A stretch of DNA of 63,010 bases from positions 1-63,010 of the forward strand of contig JAQURI010000001.1 in NCBI GenBank assembly GCA_028715665.1. Reading direction: 5' to 3'. Position 1 is the stretch's first letter; every line of letters begins with the position of its first letter. Source of the stretch: Candidatus Ratteibacteria bacterium. Its GTDB lineage: Bacteria > CAIJMQ01. A model generated the notes under the pieces. The model ran no database searches. It saw only the letters and a list, made by a program, of their open reading frames with translations, and had not been told where the DNA came from. Positions 35,753 to 46,300 of the stretch are shown in pieces. Both the position numbers and the translations under genes were made by a program.

Positions 35753-35821
35753 GCCATGGAAACCTTTATAAACGAAATGTTATATACCATCATATAATAG
35801 TTTATAAAAGGAGGATTCCCT

Positions 35822-36736
35822 ACGAGAACAACTAACCTGTTAAAACTACTCATGTTGGTAGTTATAGTATCGATAATGAACATAGGAATGGTAACAGCAA
35901 GCACAGAACACTGCAATGCTGGAGCCAACCAGACAAACATCTCCGGTAATGTACTGTCCTTCAACGGCACGGCAATTGCAGGCGCAACTGTATTTAACGT
36001 ATCGAACAGTTCAGTTACAACCACAACCGATGCAAACGGATTATTTAACCTGACCTGTGTCGGGGAAAGTATGGCGGGAGATAATGGCGGAAATGGTATA
36101 ACTTATGGAACAATGAAAGTAAAAGCCGCAGGATATACTGAAGTATCAGTGTTATTTGCACTATATCCGGGCAACCTGTCGGGAAAATATTTTTATAACG
36201 ACAGTTTCCTGACAGCAAACGGGCACAACATCTCCATGGATGCAATTGACCCATCATTGTCCGGGGCGGCGGCCAGCAGCATAACCAGAACTACGGCAAC
36301 ATTCGGATGGACAGTAGCGACATCAACAGATAATCTGACAAACGCATATGTCGGGAACAGAATCATCTGGTATTCAGGCGGTATTGTTAACCAGACAAGT
36401 TCATGGACGAACAGCACCCTGACACCATCGGTATCCCTGTCAAGCCTGCATGATGGTCAATTATATTCTGTAATCTACGAGACCTACAACAGGGCGGATT
36501 CCGCAGGGCACAGAACAATATCGTCAACCACATTTACGACAAAGAAATCCCAAATGGGCGCAATCCTTGCTTCTGAGGAAAGGAGCACGGTTAAGCCAAC
36601 AACAACAGCCCCATCCGGGGCACTCGCAATCCTGACCTCGCCGAATAAGACCCCGCAACAGCGCAACATAATTGTAGTTGGGATTGTAGCAATACTTGGT
36701 ATAATAGTCTACTTCGGCTATTACGCTAAGAAGTAA
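35822..36736 (+). CDS. Secreted membrane-anchored Ig-like protein, apparent ACG start
   Basis: A 304-residue exported protein. From ACG 35822 it begins with a basic residue and a hydrophobic core ending MVTAST, a complete signal peptide. Starting at ATG 35852 would lose the basic end and lie far from the ribosome site. GGAGG is seven bases before the ACG. Residues about 45-105 form a carboxypeptidase-regulatory-like beta sandwich (ISGNVLSFNGTAIAGATVF), then a fibronectin-III-like domain follows. The C-terminus is a single membrane span (IIVVGIVAILGIIVYFGYY). Many N-X-S/T sequons make it a likely AglB substrate. Confidence 0.78.
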   Translation, partial: TRTTNLLKLLMLVVIVSIMNIGMVTASTEHCNAGANQTNISGNVLSFNGTAIAGATVFNVSNSSVTTTTDANGLFNLTCVGESMAGDNGGNGITYGTMKVKAAGYTEVSVLFALYPGNLSGKYFYNDSFLTANGHNISMDAIDPSLSGAAASSITRTTATFGWTVATSTDNLTNAYVGNRIIWYSGGIVNQTSSWTNSTLTPSVSLSSLHDGQLYSVIYETYNRADSAGHRTISSTTFTTKKSQMGAILASEERSTVKPTTTAPSGALAILTSPNKTPQQRNIIVVGIVAILGIIVYFGYYAKK

Positions 36737-36750
36737 GGGTTAAGGAGGAC

Positions 36751-36771
36751 GAGGGGGATTTTCACCCCCTC
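36751..36771 (+). other. Strong stem-loop before CPBP gene
   Basis: GAGGGGG and CCCCCTC form a perfect seven-pair GC stem with loop ATTTTCA, ending eight bases before the next ATG. A GGAGG lies just upstream of the stem rather than at normal distance from the ATG. No T run follows. It may control read-through or translation of the protease gene. Confidence 0.5.
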
Positions 36772-36778
36772 ATAAACT

Positions 36779-37573
36779 ATGGTTTCTCGTCAGGAGTCAG
36801 ATAGCGGCAGTGCGACCACCGGTTACTTAATACTGAGTGGTCTATCTGTTATTATATTAGCATTATTTTATAAAGACCCTTTATATTTAGTTTTTGCAAT
36901 TCCGTTAGTTTTAGTATTCACACTTGCGGCATCAGCAGACAAGACTGGAAGAGGGTCAGTAGACGAAGACCTTGAAGCTGTTGGTTGGTCAGACAAAGGG
37001 ATGGAAATTGCGGTACCGCTTGGCATCATTGGAGGAATGGCTGCTTTGTTCATAGGAAGTATTATCACCAAATACACAGCGGACACCGCAAGTATATTAG
37101 TTCCGGATTTCACGGGGGCGTCATCATTATCTACAGCATCAGTAATTCCACCATATTTAAGTTTATCAGTAAATATATTAAGCCAGTGGTTAGTAGTCAG
37201 CAGTTCAGAGGAATCAATGGCGAGGGTCTTGGCTCCATTTGCGTTTTTGAAGATATTCAAAAATATATTCATTGCGTATATACTTGCATCTGCTTTTTGG
37301 ATTCTAATGCACATACCAACATATTTGGCGCAGGGCGCAAACCAAGGGATGTATTTGGTGTTATTGCTTCTTGCATTCGTGACAACATTACTTTATATTT
37401 TTACGAAAAATCTTATGTCATCTATTATCGCTCACAGTACATTCAATACAGGGGTTCTGCTATCATCAAATAATTTCGATGCCGGAACGATGTATGTGGT
37501 TACACTTATCATTGCAATACTGCTTTATGCATGGATATCAGGGGCATTAAAAAGCGGGCAGGTGAAAATATGA
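36779..37573 (+). CDS. CPBP family intramembrane metalloprotease
   Basis: A 264-residue membrane protein with about eight spans. The three CPBP (Abi/CAAX protease-like) motifs are in order: EESMAR near residue 147, FWILMH near 175 and HSTFN near 219. These supply the two glutamates and two histidines of the metal site. Family members process prenylated or membrane-anchored proteins, or give bacteriocin and phage immunity. It lies in the surface-protein operon, so trimming of an exported protein is a reasonable guess. The ATG is preceded by an in-frame stop two codons upstream and lacks a nearby ribosome site. Confidence 0.82.
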   Translation: MVSRQESDSGSATTGYLILSGLSVIILALFYKDPLYLVFAIPLVLVFTLAASADKTGRGSVDEDLEAVGWSDKGMEIAVPLGIIGGMAALFIGSIITKYTADTASILVPDFTGASSLSTASVIPPYLSLSVNILSQWLVVSSSEESMARVLAPFAFLKIFKNIFIAYILASAFWILMHIPTYLAQGANQGMYLVLLLLAFVTTLLYIFTKNLMSSIIAHSTFNTGVLLSSNNFDAGTMYVVTLIIAILLYAWISGALKSGQVKI

Positions 37574-38193
37574 GGAGAAGTAGGAAATTCGAAGACGAAT
37601 CCACAACGGCAAAATCGCTTATTATATTCGGATTAATTTTTATCTTATTTTTTGCGACATCGATAGCCCTTACATCGTATCCACAGCATCTTGCAATTAA
37701 TGAAAAAACCGTAATACAGACGATAAAATTTATCGGCAACAACACAGCTATTATAAGGGGAAATCAGGTGCAGTATGGGACTGGAGATGTTATTTCAATT
37801 CAGGGAAGAGATTATATTCGTATTACAGGGAATCAGGTACAAATAGGAAAATCAAATTATCCAGAAGCCGTTAGGACGATAGTATCTGAGTGGTATCAGA
37901 ATATTCTATTTACTCAAAAGGTGGGCAGTTTCAAATCAAACCAAACAGCACAGATAATAATTGATAGCACATCTTTTGTCTTGACACCGTTATCACAAGA
38001 TACGATTAGTGTCACAGCGACAAATATATTAAACACAAAAAATCAAAACCACTATAATATTGTCTTTAAAGCCGGAACAGTTTATATTAATGAGAACGGT
38101 ATTATGTTAAAATTTACAAAAACAGAAGATGTTGTTATAGTCAATACGGTTGGATTTGATAGACATAATAAGATAGCTATACGGGCGATATAA
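37570..38193 (+). CDS. Membrane-anchored extracellular protein of unknown function
   Basis: A 207-residue protein with a basic N-terminus, one hydrophobic span (SLIIFGLIFILFFATSIAL) near residue 16, and a beta-rich outer domain that contains short repeats with GNQVQ. Several sequons (NNT, NQT) lie in the outer part. The ATG at 37570 makes an ATGA overlap with the protease gene. The longer open frame upstream is discarded. Family unknown. Confidence 0.65.
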   Translation: MRRSRKFEDESTTAKSLIIFGLIFILFFATSIALTSYPQHLAINEKTVIQTIKFIGNNTAIIRGNQVQYGTGDVISIQGRDYIRITGNQVQIGKSNYPEAVRTIVSEWYQNILFTQKVGSFKSNQTAQIIIDSTSFVLTPLSQDTISVTATNILNTKNQNHYNIVFKAGTVYINENGIMLKFTKTEDVVIVNTVGFDRHNKIAIRAI

Positions 38194-39756
38194 ATGGCAA
38201 AGAAACCACCAAACAGGGGAGGGTGGTTCGAATGCCCTGATGAATCTGGTAAAGCACCAGAGCACAAAGCAGCAGCAAATAAAAATAATATGATGGGAAT
38301 ACTAAGGGTACCTATGAAAAGGTTAAAACCCGAAGGATATAAGGCACACAAAATAATTATAAACGAACTGCAAGAAGTGACGATTCAGATAGGCCATTTC
38401 CCCACCTCACAAGAACTCAGGCGTATAAATAAAGAAGGTCTTATTGCCAGAATATTTAGGCACGGTGGAATTAACCATTTCAGAACCGAATTGGGTCAGA
38501 AACTCATCAAGAAATCAAAAGACTATTGGTCAGACGAAATAATCGTTTCTGAATTAAAACCAATAATTATTAAAATCGCACATTTTCCCACAAGGGATGA
38601 GTTAATAAACCTAAACAGGGGTGATTTAGCTGGGGCAATAGCCACTAAAGGCGGATACAATAAATTCCAGAATTTATTGGGGTATGAAGCACAACGCAAA
38701 CCAAAGGACTACTGGGCAGATGAAACAGTAATAGCTGAATTAGAACCAATAATAGAACTTTTCGGATATTTTCCAACAATGGAAGAACTTAGAGCGAAGG
38801 AAAGGAGAGATTTAGCTTCTCAAATAGCTATACATGGTGGTGTTAATAAATTCAAAAAATTAATGGGATACCATATAACGAAAAAAGATAATGGTAGTTG
38901 GACTGACGAAATAATAGTTTATGAATTAGAACAAATAACAAAAACGCTGGGACATTTTCCAACAAGGAAAGAATTAATTAGTATAGGGAGGATAGATTTA
39001 ACTGGCGCAATAACACGACACGGCGGAGCAAACAAATTTAGAGGATTATGTGAGAAACCAATTATCCAAAGGACTAAGGGGTATTGGACGGATGCCACGA
39101 TAATTTCAGGAATAAGACTGATTGCAATGAAACTAAATCATTTTCCAATGGTTGCTGAATTGAAAAACGAGGGGAGGGGTGACCTGCAAGCGCAGATAAC
39201 AAATCATGGAGGTGCAAATAAATTTAGAATGTTAATGGGATATCCAATATCCCAATACGATGAATATATATCTGAATTAATGACTTATGTTGGAAGGAGA
39301 GGTAAAAGGTCGGAAGGCATCATCAAACAGATATTAACCGGTTGGGCGCATCTACATAACCTTCCAGACCCAACATACAACAATAGGCTGGCACAAGGAA
39401 ATGTTATCGAATTTATATGTAATGTTGGGAGAAATATAGGAATAGACGTTACAAACACAGAAAGCAAAAAGGCAGTATCTGATAAATGGAGAAAAAAAAA
39501 GTATTACAAATATTTGGATGAACTCTGGATAGTTGTATTCAGTGACTCTTTTTCAGATACAGATTATGACCGATGGAACAAAGAAAGTCCAGAAAACGTT
39601 AAGGTCATGACTATACAAGATTTTTTAGAAGAATTAGATTATCCAATAGACGAAGCAACAAAATGTAAGATAGATAGATATTGCAAATGCACATTCCGCA
39701 CCAAGGACGAATTCATAAAACGACATTTAAATAGGAGTATAGATGATTATGTATAG
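38194..39756 (+). CDS. Homing-endonuclease-associated repeat protein with possible nuclease domain
   Basis: A 520-residue protein. Five repeats of about 57 residues span 48-345. Each has a W-x-DE-I-x-EL helix, a HFPT-like turn, EL, DL, and an HGG-x-NKF-x-LMGY end, the pattern of homing-endonuclease-associated repeats that bind DNA. Residues 360-490 may be a PD-(D/E)XK-like nuclease (IEFICN, GIDVTNTESKK, LDELWIVVF), which is tentative. The N-terminal 35 residues contain a GW-x-E, DESGKAPEH and AANKN module also found in the protein at 62262. It is the only probable DNA enzyme within the surface-protein operon. Confidence 0.75.
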   Translation: MAKKPPNRGGWFECPDESGKAPEHKAAANKNNMMGILRVPMKRLKPEGYKAHKIIINELQEVTIQIGHFPTSQELRRINKEGLIARIFRHGGINHFRTELGQKLIKKSKDYWSDEIIVSELKPIIIKIAHFPTRDELINLNRGDLAGAIATKGGYNKFQNLLGYEAQRKPKDYWADETVIAELEPIIELFGYFPTMEELRAKERRDLASQIAIHGGVNKFKKLMGYHITKKDNGSWTDEIIVYELEQITKTLGHFPTRKELISIGRIDLTGAITRHGGANKFRGLCEKPIIQRTKGYWTDATIISGIRLIAMKLNHFPMVAELKNEGRGDLQAQITNHGGANKFRMLMGYPISQYDEYISELMTYVGRRGKRSEGIIKQILTGWAHLHNLPDPTYNNRLAQGNVIEFICNVGRNIGIDVTNTESKKAVSDKWRKKKYYKYLDELWIVVFSDSFSDTDYDRWNKESPENVKVMTIQDFLEELDYPIDEATKCKIDRYCKCTFRTKDEFIKRHLNRSIDDYV

Positions 39757-39774
39757 GCAGAACCAGAGGATAAA

Positions 39775-40329
39775 ATGAATCGCAAATCGAATGGTAAAAT
39801 GGAATCCAACGACCCCATATACTGGTCAATAGTTATTGTCATGTTCGGGCTTTCCCTATCAACGTTCCTTCATGACCCGATTCTGCATGGGATTGCAGCA
39901 AAGATAAACGGTTGGTCAATCGACAGCTATGATATGGGAGGTATATTTGGCATGACCGGTTCAACCTCAGTGATTGCACCAGTATCAGCAAGCTGGCCGT
40001 CACTATGGTTCTACTTCATGTTCCCATCACTGGCAATATTCATCCTCACAGTAATTATTACATTTCTTAAACCTGAAAAGTCGATAATGGTTGGTGGGAC
40101 AATCCTTATGTCCCTTAATTTACCATCTTTGCACCCAACAATAACCGGTTCAGACGCATATAATGCGGTGAACATGCTTTTAAAACACGGATTCTCAGAA
40201 TGGCTTGTGTATGTAGCGCATTTTTTACTATTCATTTTGGTTTTAATTTTATGGGCTTTGTATCTTTACGTCATAATAGAGAACAACCAGAACGATGCGA
40301 AAAAACGTGTAGAGAACATTTATCACTAA
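39775..40329 (+). CDS. Integral membrane protein of unknown function
   Basis: A 184-residue protein with four hydrophobic spans. HDPILHG near residue 29 and SDAYNAVN near 123 lie where site-2-type (M50) proteases carry HExxH and the NxxxD region, but the glutamate is missing, so this is only a resemblance. It lies between the repeat protein and the giant surface protein in the same direction. Confidence 0.6.
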   Translation: MNRKSNGKMESNDPIYWSIVIVMFGLSLSTFLHDPILHGIAAKINGWSIDSYDMGGIFGMTGSTSVIAPVSASWPSLWFYFMFPSLAIFILTVIITFLKPEKSIMVGGTILMSLNLPSLHPTITGSDAYNAVNMLLKHGFSEWLVYVAHFLLFILVLILWALYLYVIIENNQNDAKKRVENIYH

Positions 40330-40359
40330 GGAACACAATCCATATTTATAGAGGCTAAT

Positions 40360-43300
40360 ATGGCACGTGCACATTCATTACAAATATGCGTAGGATTAAT
40401 TTTACTTGCAATATTAATCGGATATTCGGATATAGTGGCTTCAGTTGAACCCCCGGTAATAACATATTCTTTTGATGATGTTACAAAGACTGCCCATATC
40501 AAAGAAGACTTGGTAGAGGCAGTAACCGTGGAGCAAATATCAACATCTCAAGACCTTGTTACGATGGAAGAAGTATTCAAAATCACATCCCATAAAAATA
40601 ATCTGAAAACAAGTGATTTAGGTATAACAACCCACCACAACAAGGTAAAAGGTAAAAAAGAAATTGACCAGACAAAGACAGAATGGTTCATCCAGACTAC
40701 AGTACCATATGGTGTCACAAACAACATTTATGGAACCGTTGAGAACAGCACGTTAATTAACAATATAGTAGCAGCAGACAACATAACAACCACATGGAAT
40801 ATAAACCGCACTCCAGTTCAGTATGGCTCAAACAATGGATTATACAAATGGAATTTCTCAAACGGGATAACCAATTTCACGCCGGACTGGTCGGTTATAG
40901 GATTTGACAGGCATCAAAACCTGACAGGGGACACACTCCCGGTAAATACGATATTTTATTACAACGAGGCAGCAATTGTCGGAACGAATACAACAACAGA
41001 ATACCGGACTGAATGGCAACCACTGGGCAAGAACGATATAAAAATAGATGATGGACAATCGGTTATTCTTAAAGTGATATACCACAAAGAAGCCGAAGCC
41101 GGAATAGTCAGTATCCAAACCATCCCGTCTTTTTATAATACCCCAATACCTGAACTGACGTGGTGGAACAACTCGTGGCAATATGTAGTGAACAACGCAA
41201 TGGTTAACGGTATACGGCCATATCAGATTCCTTTAAATATTACAAATGGTACTGGAACTAATAACGCCACAGATGTTTTCATATCCTGCAAAGCAGTAAA
41301 CTGTTCTGACCTTCGGTTTACATTGGAAAACACAACGGAATTACCATACTGGTTCGAACAGAATACCTCAGATAGTGCAACAACACTGGGCAAAGTATGG
41401 GTAAACGTAACCGGAAACGGTACCGTAAATATGTATTACGGTAATGGAGCAGCAACGTGGGCAAGCAACGGAACAAAAACATTTCCATTTTTTGAAGATT
41501 TCGAAAGTTACGCTGTCGGCTCATCAATAAACAACCAAAACGGCTGGACTGTTACGAGTCAGTATGGAGGAACATTCAGCGGAACGATTGTAAATACAAC
41601 AAGTGTTCCTCCGGGAACAAAATCATTACAAGCATATTCATCTGGTGGCGGGGATGGTGCAGTCAATGTAGCAAAAACATATTCGGCCATATCGGGAGAC
41701 CAGAGATTCGAGGGAAATTTCAGAACAGATAAACCCCAAAGCGGCGGAACATGCACATATTCTTTAGGTGCCTTCGGGGTAGTGATAGCAGTTCCCGGAG
41801 TGACAAATATGTATATGAGTCTAGGAAGATGTATAGATAATACCGGAAATCTGTTCAGTTTTATTGGTTCTACTAATCACACACCATATATATTAAATAC
41901 TTGGTATAATACAAGTGGGATACTAAACTATACTATAGGCAAAGCCACAACTTCTGTAAACGGTACACAATATGCAAATGTTACTCTAAATGGAACCAAC
42001 ACGACTCAAGTTAGCATATCCACATATACCGCTAACGGCGCATGGAGTGAGTGGGCTGACAATCTTCGTATAAGAAGTTATGCATCTCCGGAGCTAACAT
42101 GGTCAACGTGGGGTACGCAGATACAATCCGACTTTAATCCCCCAACATTAACATCATCATCCTTCAACCCGACATCGGGCACCGGTGGAGTATTAACGAC
42201 ACTGACCGCAAATTTTTCTGATAACACCGCTGTTAGTTCAGCTATAGTTTCAATCCAGACCCCGAACCAAACTGCAAGTAATTACACGATGTCCTGTACT
42301 CCATCAGGCACTAATGCTACATGTACCTTGGATTATACGGATACAGATGCAGCAGGGACTTATACCGTATTAAAATTCTATCCAAAGGATAATGCAGGCA
42401 ATGAAGGGTCAATTACACCATCCTTAACTTATCTGGTACTGGCAGTAGTGCAGCCAGTCGATGTCGTAAATGGAGTAACAGCTATCCTGAACACATCAAC
42501 GCCATCGAATGCAACAATGGACGAATTTAAATCAAACGGGATAACCACATCGGTCATAACTCTGGATTGGGATAATATTTCGGCATCAACGTGGAATAAC
42601 ATGCTTCCAGCGATTAATTATTCGTACAATATAGGTATGAGAATAGCCCTGAGATTAAATGTCGGGGGAGACTATAATAATACACCGAACGTAAACAGGG
42701 CAAACATAAATATCACAGCACACTTCCCGGATTTAAAGGTAGACCCGTATGAATCCGATATCCAGTGGATAGAGTTCAATTTCACGAACAGTTCCGCCAC
42801 AGCAGCACAAAGGGGTAATTTCTCAAATAAAATATCCCAGAACATAACTGAACAGACGAATAATAAATTCCCGGTATACACCGTCCAGACGGCTAGTGGT
42901 CTTGACTCGGTGTACGTAAAGAGTAATCCGTTAATTTACTTGAACATCGTAAACGATTCGGATTTTATTTCTCAGGAATCAATCACGACAAGGGGAAACA
43001 CTACAAGGAGCAGGGTATATTCAGGAGCAACAAATTTCACATTAATATCTCTATATAAGACAAATATAATTAACCGGTTAAGGGGTACAATAGCAGGGAC
43101 TCAGCCGGCAGAGACGTATGCCACGAATGTTAATAACGGCAGTGGTGGTTACGATATTATCCTGTATAATAACCAATCCTCGACCCAGAACAGGTCGATA
43201 TCAGGTTTAACCGGAACATACTTAGATACGACAGGAGACGTTCTGAAACAACTTCCAACATCTGGCACACTGTACTTCAATGTATCGGCAAATAGTTTCA

Positions 43301-46300
43301 GCTACATCACAAAAGAAGCAATAGACCGGGTTGTATTGGGAACGACAAGTCATATAGCTTACAGTGTTCCGGAAACGACTAACAAAACCTTCGTCTACGG
43401 GACAAACCAGTATGATAATACAGGCTTGTTAACTGCAAACTTGGATATTAAGACAGAATTATTCGACCCGTCATTCATAAAAACCCCGTTAAGTATCGTA
43501 AATTATGCATGGCTGAATTCATCTCTAATTACAAACTACACGGATTATAAATATGTGATTATCGCAGATAAAAACGCGGCAAGCATCAACGCAACTATAA
43601 ACCAATCAGCAGCAAACACTTACATTTATATTTCAGTCGCTGACTATGCAAATACCGACGCATGGGTAGCTGGAAAGAAAACAGAAGCGGATTGGGCAAT
43701 TGCCCGTGGCTACAACACATTCGTAGATGGTATGGATTCAGGAGTAGGCGGAACGAATTTCAGTGCGCGAATAAAAGAGCTTGTCCAGTACATCAGGGTA
43801 ACAAATAATAAAAAAGTAATCCTGAACACATACACCGCATTTCAAGATTTCGCCACTTTCGGTGATGTAATAATGAAAGAATCGGCGTTCTCAAGATGGG
43901 ACGGAACAGTGAATGCACCGGTATATTCATGGGAAGATATGGACTTAGAAAAACAGAGAGCCAGTTATTTCAATTCACATAATATTCCGGTCGTCTTGAT
44001 GTCATTCGGTGCTGTGGACGATTATGATAAGTTCTACTTCGACTATATGGCAGGTGCTGTACTATACGGGTATAACGGCAACAACACGTTCAGGTATGGC
44101 CAACCCAATTTCCAGAACCAGACGGAAATACGAGTTCCAAACATCGGCACGATGCTTGAATCGGGATTTACTGTCACTTCAACAGCAGACTGGAACAGGT
44201 TATATGCAAAGGGCAGGGTTCATATCGACCCGGTAAATCACACAGCATCAATAGATAATAATAAAACAGTAAACAATATTTCGGTTGACCTATATTTATA
44301 TTCGAACTCCGCTGGTTCAGGGGATAGAAATTTAACCTTAACAGTGAACGAACCGAACGGTACATTCCACAATTTAACATATGGTGCAGAAACAACAGGA
44401 GTCTGGTCTTGGAAGAATATTCCATTATCAGTCAGTGATTATAAGGAACATGGTCACTACAGGATTTATTTCGCTACTAGAGCCGGGGGAGCAGGCGGGT
44501 GGAGTAACTTGGGTAAAGATAATACATCAAAGACAGGCACACATAGCTGGTATGACACAACAGCAGTAAATCTCAATGCCTCAAACGATTCGAATTATAC
44601 ATGGAGTTCACTTGGCAATGATATCCAGTTCATGGCAAGATTGAATGTAAACTACACTACCGCGACTCAGATTGATTCTCTGGCCGTTTCAAGAATCATC
44701 CAGACGACAACAAAATCGGGCGCGAATTACACAATTAACGTAACAGGAACTGCCGAGGTTAATGCCTCCATATATGCGATTACCCAGACACTCCTAACAT
44801 CAAGCATTACAAATATCTGGTTCAAGGCAATAAACGGGTCGTGGATATCAGCCTCATTGCCAGCAGGAAACACTTCGGACATCAATGCAACGAAGATAAC
44901 AAGTTGGACATATACAGTGATAGATGGATACTTGTATGGCGTTGTAACGAGCGTAATTGATTCAGCCCATACTCTGGTACGATTCCTGTTCCCCCATTTA
45001 TCATCTCAGGAAGCGATTGTAGGAATAAGCACACCAATAATAAATAGCTGGAGCAATAACGCAACGAATAATGACTCTCTGGCACCGAGAATAAACCTCT
45101 CAACAGCGATATACTTCTTTGTTACGTCAGACCAGACCATAACGACATGGGAATGGTTCAGGGATGGCGTGAATCAAAACAATAACCAGAGCGATTTCAC
45201 AACTTCATGGAATACCTTGGGTATAAAAACAATAAACATGACAGCAACGAACGACAACGGAACATCCCCGACAAAAACATGGACAGTAACGGTCAGCGAC
45301 ATTACAGACCCGTGGCTGACAAATGAAACTGTACGTGCAACCGCTATAGCTGTGAATGAAAGCAACAACATTTCAGCGAATTTCACAGATGATACTAACA
45401 TTAGCAGTGCAATAATTCGTCTTCAGACCCCAGACCTGACATATTCAGACTATGCAATGACATGCGGAGCGACAGGGAATACATCAAACTGTTATTATGT
45501 AACAACAAACACTTCGGCTTTTGGGACATATAATGTACTTTACTATTCTGTAGTTGATGGTTCTGCGCATAGAAAGAACATAACGACTTCAAATTCATTT
45601 TTGGTTTCAGATAAACCCCATATCATAGATTGGAGCAATACAATAACTTCGAACAACAGTTTATCCGGAATCAGGTTGAACATTTCAACCCCAATATCAT
45701 TCAGTATTACTACCGACGCTATAATCCAGTATTATACATGGAGCATAGACGGGGTTCCACAGGCCGGGGAGAACGCCCGGACATTTTCTACTTCATGGGA
45801 TACTCTGGGTGCAAAGAATGTAAGTGTAACAGCAACCAACCAGTTCGGCACCTCTCTGGCGACAATCTGGAATCTGACTGTCAGTGATATAACAGCCCCA
45901 TGGCTGACGTCAAGCAGCACAGATTCAACAAATAGTTACGTTCAGGGATATGCAGTAACAGTATATGCTAATTTAATGGATGATACCAATATCACTTCAG
46001 TAAAAGCACGAATCGTCAATCCGGACGCATCAGAAGCGAACTGGACAATGGCCTGCGGGATAAGCGGAACAACGGCAAATTGTAATCTTGCATATGCGAC
46101 TACAATGATTTTAGGGAACTATCACATAACATCATTCTATACAGTGGATGGGACAGGGAACCAGAGAAACATTTCATCAAGTTTATCGTTTACAATCCAG
46201 CCCCCACTGGCTGGAGGCAGCACAGGAAGCAGCGGAGACACAATACCAATCAGCGGTGGTGGCGGAGGCGGCGGTGGTGGCAGAGCGGGCGGAACACCAA

